From Salvia splendens (lineage: Eukaryota; Streptophyta; Magnoliopsida; Lamiales; Lamiaceae), in assembly GCF_004379255.2 (NCBI RefSeq), contig NC_056041.1, positions 1,612,001-1,676,000 on the forward strand: a stretch of 64,000 bases of DNA, given 5' to 3'. Below are positions 22,419 to 32,874 of this stretch, in pieces. The notes under the pieces are model-generated. The model was not told the origin of the DNA. It was given only the letters and a program-made list of their open reading frames with translations, and did no database searches. The position numbers were made by a program, and so were the translations under genes. The first letter of the stretch is position 1. Each line of letters begins with the position of its first letter.

Positions 22419-25124
22419 TTACAGGCAAGACGGAAGAGTGGGTCCGTGGCAAACAAAAGCCAAAACGACATAGATTATTACCAGGAGAAGGAATATCAAT
22501 GCAATCCTGCACAATACCAAGCATCGCTTATTTAGAAAGTAGAAACAAATACGATCTAATGCAGATGTAAACATGATATAGACTATTCTACTGTATTGCA
22601 AATTTAAGATCATATAGATCTCTTAATGGTCATTTTATCCCAGTAATACCCCTCAGAGAGATACAATTAAACTAGCAAACGGTAAAACTGAGTGTTGAAG
22701 ATACAGTACACTTCTAAGTTCTTGACTATAAGTTCAATGAAGTTTTATTTTAACCAGAGTTTTCCGTAATTTACAAGCAAGTAAATGTCAAGTTCAAACT
22801 TACATAAGCTTGACACCTCAGAGAAAAAAATTAAACTAGCAAACGGTAAAAACTGAGTGTTCAACATACAGTACTCTTCTAAGTTCTTGCCTCTAAGTTC
22901 AATCAAGTTTTATTTTAACCAGAGTTTTCCGTAATTTACAAGCAAGTACATGTCAAGTTCAAACTTACGTAAGCTTGACATTTCTCCACCATACAGTGTT
23001 TCTAAAACGGCGAGCTTGCTTTCTGAAGCGAAAAGTGTTCCCTTGCATAGTGGCAGTTTTATCAACCAATAATTCTAGCCGGTCACCTCTATCCAAAACT
23101 TTATCGATGTTCTCAATCATGACATTCCGAACCTACAATGACAAACAATAGACAGTTTACTTACAATTTATTAGTAGACAAATAGCAGTGCAAAATGTTC
23201 AAATTAGATCAACTGTACGGTTAGCAATAATTGTGATTCCATATCAAGCCAAAAATCCAATGCATTTTTCACAGCCAGAAACTCAAAGGCACTCATTCCA
23301 AACATATTAAGCCAAAAACAAGGTGACATCCTCACTGCCGAAAGTCAACACAGAATTTGGAAGCAATATAACAGAAGCAACACCAAGAGACCAAACAGTT
23401 ATCAAAGTGATAATTACCTGGCTCATTTCACCTTTAAGCCGGTTTATCCTGTCAGCATTAGGATCACTTGAGAAATACTCGATTTGTTGGCTAAGGACCC
23501 TTGAAAATTCATCATTCATTGCATATGGCTGTGCAGACAATACAGCTCGACCATAGGTTCGCACAAATCTCTGATGAATTTCTTCCAGAAATGCAAAAGG
23601 AATTCTCCCTGTGTGGATTTGAAAGAACAGGAAACTTTTCAAGTTAAGCACTTACAGACATGATACTTGAAGAAAGGGCAAATCATAGGAGGGTGGATAA
23701 CACAGAATGAAAGGCATCCCTCAATAACTCCGATCTATGAGTCTTGATCAGTGTTGTCAAAATGTCGTTCGGGTCGCTCGGGTCACCCGGGTCGCCTGGG
23801 TCGAGACCATCACCGCCCCAACATGGGTGGGTCGATCGAGATACAGGGTCGCCGCTGGGTCGGCTGGGTCGAGTGGGTCGCCTGGGTCGCCTGGGTCGCC
23901 TGGGTCGTCGCTGGGTCGGCTGGGTCCAGTGGGTCGCCCTAAACACATGCTATCTCTGATTTTCTCAAATCTCTCACATGTTTTCTGACTCTCTCAATCA
24001 CAATTCTCTATATATATGCATGCACCACATCAAGCTTTTCAAACCTACTTTCTACACTTTAGAATTCGGCCTCTTCACTTCTAAACAAATAAACAATTCA
24101 AAGATCTGTTTCTGCCACCCTTCATATATTCCTTTGTTTTGATATTTTCAGACAATGGTTTCAATTATTTATTGTGTTATGACTTATGAATTGTTTTGAT
24201 ATTTTGATCATTTCTATTTTCCATTTTATCTCTATTCACATGAATTGCGTCTACATTTATATTATTTGATATATTATAAACATTAGAGCAATATATTTAT
24301 TTTATTTAATATTAAAAGGCAAAAAAATTAACCTAGCTTTGTGGGTCTCTCGACCCCGTCGACTCGTCGACCCGCGACCCGAATTTTCACCCCATCGACC
24401 CGGTGCGCCCCGCGACCCTAACAACACTGATAAGGAGATTCCTCATTAACAAACAAACCACCTTATAATATTCTCCTCACAATTGAAAAACACGAGTTTC
24501 TCAATCTTAAAAAACTACTCCACCATTAAAAGTATCAAATCAAACCTAGCTAAACCGAATTATAAGCTAACTCCTCATAAAGGTACCTTTTCAGAAGGAA
24601 AAAAAACGACAAGGTCAAAAAAGTGAGCAAAATTCAACCAGCTGCCAACGTCGATATCCAAAAGAAGCTAATCTGAAATCACATTTTAAATTCCTAGGTC
24701 TCCTACAAATTCAAACATCATTTCTAATTTCTCAAGAGCAAACACAACATTTCATATCAAAATTCAAAATCCTAATCACGAAACCTACACATAATCACAC
24801 TCATGTCTGAATTCCAGCTCAACTGGCGTCCAACGACCAAAAAACAACACGACGCTATCAAATTCTCCACACAAAAAAAAGGTAGAGAGAGAGAGAGGTG
24901 AACGTACTTCCGGCAGTGTCGTCGGCCATACAAAGGACGGTGAGGCCATCGGTGCGTTTGACGTGAAAAATGTAGCGATCCTGCGAGTAGGATGCGTTGG
25001 TATCATTGTTACCGGGGATTTTTTCGAGAATTTGACGCGCGATCGCGTTCGCCGTGGTGGAAGTAGCGCTGTATTCCGCCAGCACAACCGAGCCACGCGC
25101 CACCAGCGCGTAAAGTATCGCCAT
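22419..25124 (-). CDS. VAMP711: VAMP71-family longin R-SNARE, copy 1
   Basis: Four exons 25124-24908, 23608-23418, 23132-22969 and 22506-22419 join in phase to about 219 residues. The N-terminal longin domain opens MAILYALVARGSVVLAEY and includes SYSQDRYIFHVKRTDGLTVL. The R-SNARE motif runs VRNVMIENIDKVLDRGDRLE with the central-layer arginine. The tail anchor is LIFLLLVIIYVVLAFVCHGP. The family drives fusion at the tonoplast and late endosome. Intron 1 holds the GGGTCG-rich element, and a Harbinger element sits about 114 bp upstream of the ATG, so the promoter may be altered. The exact member (VAMP711, 712 or 713) is chosen by synteny. Confidence 0.94.
23749..24429. mobile_element. Inverted-repeat element with GGGTCG-rich left part, in VAMP71 intron 1
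   Basis: Left end CAGTGTTGTCAAAATGTC and right end (other strand) CAGTGTTGTTAGGGTCGCGG share an inverted CAGTGTTGT. Inside the left end are many GGGTCGCCT/GGGTCGGCT units (about 23770-23935), and inside the right end are the complementary GACCC/CGACC units. The ends resemble hAT elements, but I see no clean 8-bp target duplication. It is absent from the matching intron of copy 2. Confidence 0.65.
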
Positions 25125-25237
25125 CCCCTTTCTCTCTCCTCCTCTCTTCCTCAATTCTGACTGATCTGATTCAAGAGAAATGCTATTCACGACGGATTCG
25201 TCCGTACAATTTCGGAGATAAACGCTACAAGGAATAA

Positions 25238-26394
25238 GACCATCCACAACGCGTCTCGCGCCGGGCTCGCGTCTCGTCTTGGAGAGACGAGACCCCCGCG
25301 AGACGCATTGCAGCGCCCATCTCGTCTCCAGCTCGCGCCCGTCTCGTCGCGTAGCTCGTCTCGGCGAGACACGAGACGAGATGTCTCGCCACGCGCCAGG
25401 GACACGTGGCACGTCCCCATGCGTGCGTGACGCCCACTCGCTGGCCCGCGAGTGGGCGTCGTCACTGATGACGTAATAATTCATTTTTTTTAAAAAAAAT
25501 CGATTTTTAATAAAAATTTTTTTTTTTCAAACGGTAATATTACCGTTAAATATTTATTTTCATTTTTTAAATTTTTAATTTTTTTACTCTATAAATAATT
25601 CTATTACATACTCATTTCAAACACAAACACACATCTATTCCTCTCAAATCCTCTCTATCACTCCAATTTCCATCTTCAATCAACTCAAACAAATGGATCC
25701 TTTTGAGCAAATGCGTCAATTAATGGAACAAATTAATGCGCGCAAGGATGTGGAGAGGGCGTTCGGGGTTCTCCAAGCGCGCTTCAACATCATCAAAGCC
25801 CCGGCTCGTTCGTGGTTCATGGAGAGCATGGTCGACATCATGTATACGTGCATAATCTTGCACAACATGATTGTCCGAGACGAAGGACCCGATGCCGGAA
25901 ATTGGTTCGACCCCGAATCCCCCGGAAGCTCAACCGCAAGTAGTCCGCCGCGAAGTGGAGCGCATCCATCTATACAAGAACGGTTGGCTATTCGGGCAAG
26001 GACACGCGACTCTAGCGCCCACACCCAACTCCAAGTGGATCTAATTGAGCACATTTGGGAAAACTTTGGCGGAGAAGATTAAATTATGTCATTTTTATTT
26101 TTTTAGAATTTTAATTATGTCTTCGTTTTTTTTAATGTTAAGTTGTAATATTGTTTTAATTTTAATAAAGTGTGTTTGTTTAAATTGAATTGGGTTTTAA
26201 AAAAAATTATAAATTAAATTGAATGAATAGTAATTAAGAGACGGTATAGAGACGGTTAAGAGACGGAGCGTTGCAGGTTCCGTCTCTTAGTTAAGAGATG
26301 GAGGAAAAAAGGACAGTGGGGCCCTCAAATAGTGCTCAAATAGTAGTTAAGAGACGGTTTAAGAGACGGTATAGAGACAGCGTTGTGGATGACC
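25238..26394. mobile_element. PIF/Harbinger element, internally deleted, in the VAMP71 copy 1 promoter
   Basis: Inverted ends GACCATCCACAACGC (left) and GGTCATCCACAACGC (right, other strand) are flanked by a TAA target duplication (25235-25237 and 26395-26397). The left arm is very GC-rich with repeated GTCTCGTCTC/GAGACGAG units; the right arm repeats TAAGAGACGG. A transposase-derived reading frame lies inside (25693-26082). Confidence 0.9.
25693..26082 (+). CDS. Truncated Harbinger transposase ORF (start fused to C-terminal end)
   Basis: Open frame of 129 residues. It starts MDPFEQMRQLMEQINA and joins directly to the C-terminal end of a DDE_Tnp_4 transposase (RKDVERAFGVLQARFNIIK, MYTCIILHNMIVRDEGPD). 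The middle, with the first catalytic aspartates, is gone, so the product cannot catalyse transposition. The frame is still open, which fits recent deletion or a non-autonomous derivative. It is part of the element at 25238-26394. Confidence 0.75.
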   Translation: MDPFEQMRQLMEQINARKDVERAFGVLQARFNIIKAPARSWFMESMVDIMYTCIILHNMIVRDEGPDAGNWFDPESPGSSTASSPPRSGAHPSIQERLAIRARTRDSSAHTQLQVDLIEHIWENFGGED

Positions 26395-26397
26395 TAA

Positions 26398-27266
26398 GCG
26401 TCTTTTACTTTTTAGGTTTCCACTTATATTATTTGCTTTTCATTTTTTTGTTTAAAGAGAAAATGATCATTTTACAGTTTTGTCTAACATACTAGTATTT
26501 GATAGATTCGATTTTTTAATATTATGAATTCATCTGTTTTATATCCTAAAATGACATTACCGCTAAATTTGACAATCAAATGATTTAAATCCAATTATTA
26601 AGCTAAACACTATTAATTAAACATTTAAAGTTTAAACGTTAGACTGAGGCTATTTAATCGTAAACATAAAAGTATTTTTCGGTTTTGATCCAACACAAAC
26701 CCTTCATCTATACCACCATCGTCATTGATAGCTTCAGCCCCCACCTTCATCATCGTTGACAATTTCTGTCTTTTATCCTTTATTTATTTACTACTACATT
26801 TTTTATCCCAATGTATATTTTCTCTCTTTTAGAAGAAACAATTCCTCGCTGGCAATTTAAGTGACAACAAATTAAAAATCTGATCAATTATATGAGAAAT
26901 TGGAAGTTCAAGGAAATTGAATAATGTCTATAAAAGTTGAAAATCTATTAGTTTTAGTTCCCCAAATGAAATGAAATTAATTTCCTCCTATTGATAATTG
27001 GTAAAATATTAGTACTAACTTTTAGTAATATAGACAAGATAAAGCATCATTTGACTTAGCTCTGGGCTATGTCATATTGTTATGTGTTAGCATCAAAGTT
27101 ATTAGTAAATTTAAATTGACAGTCCATGATGTGAACGTGACAAGAAATTCGAAATGACTTTGTTAAATCCACAAAAATTAGTGTGATTTTTTTTCCAAGA
27201 AAATGCAAAATTCTGAGCTGTACCATTTGTTGTCGTTGAGATTAAAACAAAGACATGTGTATGGAC
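26398..27266. other. Junction between duplicate copies
   Basis: Right flank of duplication copy 1 (to about 26650), about 230 bp without a match, then the left flank of copy 2 from about 26880. AT-rich; no gene seen. Confidence 0.5.
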
Positions 27267-27269
27267 TAA

Positions 27270-28136
27270 GGGCATCCGCACCACTGCGGATGTCCCGGCA
27301 AACATCCCTGCGGACATCCTAAAAACACATCTTGCCACGTCATAAGGACTTCACACTGCACTGCCACGTCATAAGGACTTCCCACTGCACAGTGGCGAAC
27401 ATCCCTAAGGACATCCCGAAGGACTTCCCACAATAATAAAAATTCACAAATTCACCAAATTAAACAATTTACGGAAATAAAATTTCGACACAAAAACGGA
27501 AAAATTGCAACCACTCTATTTAAAAAAACATACATAGTACAAAAAAAACATACATAATTATTAAAAGTATTTATCTTCGAAAGAAAAGTATTTAGAGAGA
27601 GAAAGATATTGTTGGTTATTTTAGTGTAATTGAATTACTTGATTGATCAATATTATCATAATGAGACACCATATAAGTTTGGAAGTACGGAGTGCACGCT
27701 TGATTGATTTCATTATGATTAGACAGGGGTTCGGGGGCAGCGTCCCCGAGTTGCGGGGTCCAAGGGCAGAGCCGCTGGCTGGGGTTGAAAATTAATCCGA
27801 AAATATAATTTCTAATAGTCGAAGAACTGATTTGCAATTTTCGAAACTCCTTAAAAAACTATTAAATTCAGTTAAGAAATGGAAGAGACGCAATGCTTCG
27901 TGAAGAGAAACAATGTTCATTTCAGACCGTATTTATAGAATTTTCGAAAAAAAAATCAAATAATCGGGACGTCCGCGCGGACGTCCGTGGGGTCAACGCA
28001 ATGGCGGACGTCCCGGGAACGCCGCGGAACTCCGGTGTCCGCAGCGGACGTCCGTATCCGCGTCACCCTTGCACAATGGCGGACGTCCGGCACGCCGGTC
28101 GGACGTCCGCCGGAACGGGCACCATTGCGGATGTTC
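27270..28136. mobile_element. Non-autonomous PIF/Harbinger element
   Basis: Ends GGGCATCCGCACCACTGCGG and (other strand) GAACATCCGCAATGGTGC lie inside a TAA target duplication (27267-27269 and 28137-28139). Inner arms are rich in GGACGTCCG/CGGACGTCC. The middle holds an unrelated AT-rich piece with a GGGGCAGCGTCCCCGAGTTG-like motif near 27730, reminiscent of LTR fragments. No transposase. Confidence 0.85.
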
Positions 28137-28488
28137 TAAAACTTAAATCTACCATACGAAAAGACAATAGTTATAATAACAATTAAAGAATGAAATGAGA
28201 CTAATTGTGTATATAATGTGAAATAAATCCAGCAATTTGATAATTTTGGACACATGCAGCATCAAATCGTCACAATAATACTCTACTGCAGATTGGTAAC
28301 AAATAGTGCAAGGCATTATTAGTACGCTAAAGGCAAACATTCTTGCCTAGCCTATTGCATGAAATTAAATCATTCAAACCTAAATAGAGAGAGAGAGAGA
28401 GAGAGGGAGAGAACACACACAAACAAAGAAGAGGGATACAGTACACATCAATCTCAAGTTTCAATGAACTTCTCAGTTCTCACTGCAT

Positions 28489-28813
28489 TCAATCACATTT
28501 GAAACCGGGAGGAACCGTTTTCTGGCAAGCGCTGAGCAAGATGCTGAGCGCCGCCGGTACGTCTAGGTTTATGCCGAGCACGTTCGCCTTGATGGCAGTG
28601 CAGAGGCATGCCGCCACCCCCTCGAGCAGCGGGCAGCACTAGTCGCCCGACGGGGCAGGCCAAGGAGGTCAGCACAGACGCCGAGCTTCAATGTGTCCCT
28701 GGGGCAGAACGGGTTCACCGGGGGAGCCTTGGGCACGTGCCACACCCAGAGGTGAAGGAGGCCGAGATGAGGAGGAGGAATGAGAGGATCACGACAGCTC
28801 AGGCTGCGGCCAT
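28489..28813 (-). pseudogene. Broken copy of the HyPRP-like gene
   Basis: Aligns with 20908-21282 but has a stop at codon 5 (CGA to TGA, a typical CpG change), a deletion in the linker, and losses that remove the residues between the second cysteine and the CC pair and part of the segment after it. The ATG region, the TATA box and the last codons (GFKC) are still recognisable. It is therefore a dead duplicate. Confidence 0.9.
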
Positions 28814-29919
28814 GGTGGTGTATTAGGGTTGAGAGTTAAGAGAGAGTAGTGTGACAAAGGGTGAGTGCAAATCTCCTTGTTATATAGAAGGGGAAGTGAG
28901 GTTGGTGATGGGAGAGGAATTGAGTGGAAGAGAGATAGAGAGAGAGAGGGGGGCATACAAGCAAGTTGGATTTTTGTAAGCTTGCGGACTTGAAGTTCAC
29001 AAATGGTACAAAATACTTTTAGTACTAATTAACAGACACAAATAGGTAAAATTAAGACAATTTTGGCAAATATTATGCTAACAATGAAAGGTACAATACT
29101 ATAAAGTATGGGATGTTATGTTTTGGTTAAGACGTGAAAGGGCCCCTCAATCTGGAAAACACATGCTAAAGGAGGCAAATCTGGACCGATCATTCAACAA
29201 CATGTGACTGCTTTTGATTTCTTATTTAATTTATTCTATCTATCAAGATTAGAGTGACAATCATATGGAAATAATCCAAAAGCTAGAGTACAGAAATGCA
29301 CCTATTTCACCCGTTTTTGTGGGGTCTAAAATCTATTCTACCTATAGGATGGATTTCTGATACCACTACGAGTGGCCAATGATCCAACAGTAATGCACAT
29401 TGATTCAGTTTCATCGTCGAGCTGGCATTTATCGTTAAAAGTGAAAATATTGTTGAGGGTTAGGGCATGAAGTTACCTCTGTGTAGTACCAGGATTGTCA
29501 TCCGGACCAGATGGAGAGGGTAGCTCTGGCATGCTCTAATAGCACAGAAGTAACGACGTGATTAGAATTCACGAAATTTATTAGTTAGCAGAGAAAATGT
29601 ATCCAGAAGACAAATGACAATATCTCAAACGAACAACACTCATGACTTATATATATCCACAAATGTCAATTACAAAACAAACCAACCATTTCAAATATTC
29701 TTGAAAATACCTAGTGGAATCCAAAACATCTAGATAGAGCTGGAGTCCTACAGAGAAAGCTTTACACATGACTAAATCTCAAACCAGGGAATCAAGACCA
29801 TAAAAGCAACAACTTCTTCATGCATATCAAGGAGATATGAAGCGGAAGAATCGAGCATACACTTAACCGAAGAAAGAGAAAAGAGAAATAGCATCCAGAT
29901 GTCACTCGGCCAGACCTCA

Positions 29920-31922
29920 TTACAGGCAAGACGGAAGAGTGGGGCCATGGCAAACAAAAGCCAAAACGACATAGATTATTACCAGGAGAAGGAATATCAA
30001 TGCAATCCTGCACAATACCCCAGCATCACTTGTTTAGAAACAAATATGTATGATATAATGCAGATGTAACATGACAGACTATTCTACTGTACTGCAAAAT
30101 TTAATACGTACTACCAAATAGATCTCATAAATTACTATAGAAGGAGAAGATGGTCTTTCAAGCACAGCAATACCACACAAAGAGATACAAACTGAACTAG
30201 CATACGGTAAAACAAGTTTTATTTTAACCAGAGTTTTCCATGAGTTACAGGTACATAGATATGAAACTTACGTAAGCTTGACATTTCTCCACCATACAGT
30301 GTTTCTAAAACGGCGAGCTTGCTTCCTGAAGCGTAAAGTGTTCCCTTGCATAGTGGCAGTTTTATCAACCAATAATTCTAGCCGATCACCTCTATCCAAA
30401 ACTTTATCAATGTTCTCAATCATGACATTCCGAACCTGCAACGACAACCAATAGACAGCATACTTACTACTAGTATTTATCAGTAGAAAAATAGCAGTGC
30501 AATATATTCAAATTAGATCAACCGTAACGGTTAGCAATAATTGTGATTCCATATCAAGCCAAAAAGGTAATGCATTTCACAATTCACAACCTAAAACTCA
30601 AGGCACACATTTTAAACACAACAAGGCGACATCCTCATAGCTGAAAGTTCATACAGAATTTGGTAGCAAAAGTAAAATTAACCAAAGCAACACCAAGAGA
30701 CCAAACGGTTAGCAAAGAGATAATTACCTGGCTCATTTCACCTTTAAGCCGGTTTATCCTGTCAGCATTAGGATCACTTGAGAAATACTCAATTTGTTGG
30801 CTGAGGACCCTTGAAAAATCATCATTCATAGCATATGGCTGCGCGGACAATACAGCTCGACCATATGTCCGGACGAATCTCTGATGAATTTCTTCAAGAA
30901 ATGCAAAAGGAATTCTCCCTGTGTGGATTTGAAAGAACAGGAAAATTTTCGAGTTAAGCACGTGAATGTGATACTGGAAGGAAGGGCATACCATGATCTC
31001 CCTCAACCGCACAAGAAGGGATATGAAAGCCATAAGAGGATTAAAAACAGAGAAGGAAAGACATCCCTCAAACACTACAATCTATGATTCTTTATACATC
31101 AAGAATAACGAACCACGAACACAGAATGCAAAATGATGGTGCTACGAGTCCAATATTATCCCAAATTTCGACACATCAAACCGTTTATCCAATGAATACA
31201 AATTGCCTCCAAAAGATAATATCAACTGATGAACAGGTATTGCTGCTAGACTTAAGGATTCCAGCGTTACTTCACATAAGGAGATTCTTCATTGACTAAA
31301 AAACAGCTTATAATATTCTCCTCACGATTAATAAAACAAAGCTTTCCTCAATCTAAAAAATCACCATTAAAAGTAACAAATTAAACCGAATTATATGCTG
31401 CAACTCATAGACACCTTTTCAGATCCACATGAAGAAGCGCAAAGATTAAAAAAAAGAGAGAGTAGAAAATCGTCAACATACAAGAGTCATAAATATCCAG
31501 ATGAGCTAATCTGAAATCACCTTTTTCAATTCCAATATCAAAATTCACACGGGCAAGCATCAATTCATATCAAAATTCAAAATCCTAATCACAAAACCTA
31601 CACATAATCATATTCACGTACGAATGCCAGCTCAATGTACAAAAAAAACAACACGACGCCATCAAATTCTCCACACAGAAAAGGTAGAGCGAGAGGTGAA
31701 CGTACTTCCGGCAGTGTCGTCGGCCATACAAAGGACGGTGAGGCCATCGGTGCGTTTGACGTGAAAAATGTAGCGATCCTGCGAGTAGGAGGCGTTGGTA
31801 TCATTGTTACCGGGGATTTTTTCGAGAATTTGACGCGCGATCGCATTCGCCGTGGTGGAAGTAGCGCTGAATTCCGCCAGCACAACCGAGCCACGCGCCA
31901 CCAGCGCGTAAAGTATCGCCAT
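29920..31922 (-). CDS. VAMP711: VAMP71-family longin R-SNARE, copy 2
   Basis: Exons 31922-31706, 30918-30728, 30435-30272 and 30007-29920 have exactly the same lengths as copy 1 and join in phase to about 219 residues. Changes seen include Y to F in the AEYSATS/AEFSATS stretch and E to D in NDEFSRV/NDDFSRV. The longin domain, R-SNARE motif and tail anchor are intact. The introns lack the GGGTCG-rich element of copy 1. Both copies end in PSCL. Conserved coding against diverged introns suggests selection on both. Confidence 0.94.
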
Positions 31923-32230
31923 CCCCTTCTTCTCTCTCTATGCCTCAATCAAATGCCCTGCCCTGCCCTGATTCAAAATATTGAAAAAATGCTTTCCACG
32001 ACGGATTCGACCCTATATATTTGCTTCTTTATTTTTCTTTGTTGTATAAATAAAATTAAAGTTTATTTTTTTAATCATTTTACAATTTTAGTTAAGAACG
32101 TTGATAGCTTCTACTAGAATAGTTTCCCGTCATAAAATGAGAACGCACATAAATTTGACAGTTAAAACGATTTTAACCTAATTATTAACTTAAAACGCTA
32201 TCTATTTAAACATTAGAATAGGATCAATTT

Positions 32231-32874
32231 TTATTCTTAACAAAAGAGAATTTCCATTTTAGTCCAAAATATTATGCGTATTTGCCAGATTCAGGTTCTA
32301 ATTTCTAAATGTATGAATTAATCATTTTTTGCCGAAAGTTGGCAAAGTAGTTAAACTTTGATAGTATTATGAATCACTATGAATCGAATAATACTCCATG
32401 TAATAATATTATTAAGACAGATTGTTAGGTATTCCAACTTCCCAATATTTAAGGAGACATCTATGGATAAAAGAATTAATGACAGGGGCTGTTTGTTTTT
32501 TTTTTACTAACTAATTCAAACTCCACCATCCATTTCATCAACATAAACCTCTCATTAATCGATTCCAAATGCAACATATCCTGAAATCATTTTATCTAGA
32601 AAGAAAAGAAAAAAGAAAACAGCAATCTTTGCAGTTGATTTGATTGCAGTTTCATTATGTGGGAATTGGTTGTTGTTGTGGATGATATGGGATTGAGCTA
32701 TGCTCATTTGCTTCATGCAAACCTCTCCTCTCATCAAGAACTGGAGATTTAACTCCTTCTGATTGAAAAAAAAAAATTGAAGCCACAAACACAAAATCTC
32801 AGGTACAAATTACCTCACTCAATCACTTGCATTCTTGAAATAAATTATGAATCTTTATTGAATTAGTTTGCAGG
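32231..32874. other. 5' region of the ACR locus
   Basis: AT-rich. A donor-like CAGGTACAAA near 32803 and a TTGCAG acceptor at 32868-32873 suggest a 5' UTR intron just before the ACR start codon. Nothing else seen. Confidence 0.4.

Larger units (their letters stand above)
20180..26650. repeat. Segmental duplication, copy 1 (approximate limits)
   Basis: Shares order and sequence with about 26880-32230: left flank (AAATTCTGNNNTGTAC and TGTGTATGGACTAA), HyPRP-type gene, its TATA region, VAMP71 gene with the same four exons, and the right flank with TTTGACARTYAAA. The copies differ by separate insertions. Copy 1 carries the GGGTCG-rich element (23749-24429) and the Harbinger element (25238-26394). 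Copy 2 carries a different Harbinger element (27270-28136). Ends are by eye. Confidence 0.8.
26880..32230. repeat. Segmental duplication, copy 2 (approximate limits)
   Basis: Direct repeat of about 20180-26650. It holds a broken HyPRP-like copy and an intact VAMP71 gene with exons of the same length as copy 1. Confidence 0.8.

Noticed and set aside
23683..23988. Several open frames of 60-90 codons in both strands
   Set aside because: They are products of the GGGTCG/GCCTGGGTC tandem repeat, which lacks stops in many frames.
24858..25484. Long minus-strand open frame upstream of VAMP71 copy 1
   Set aside because: It is VAMP71 exon 1 read outward through the GC-rich Harbinger arm. The true start is the ATG at 25124.
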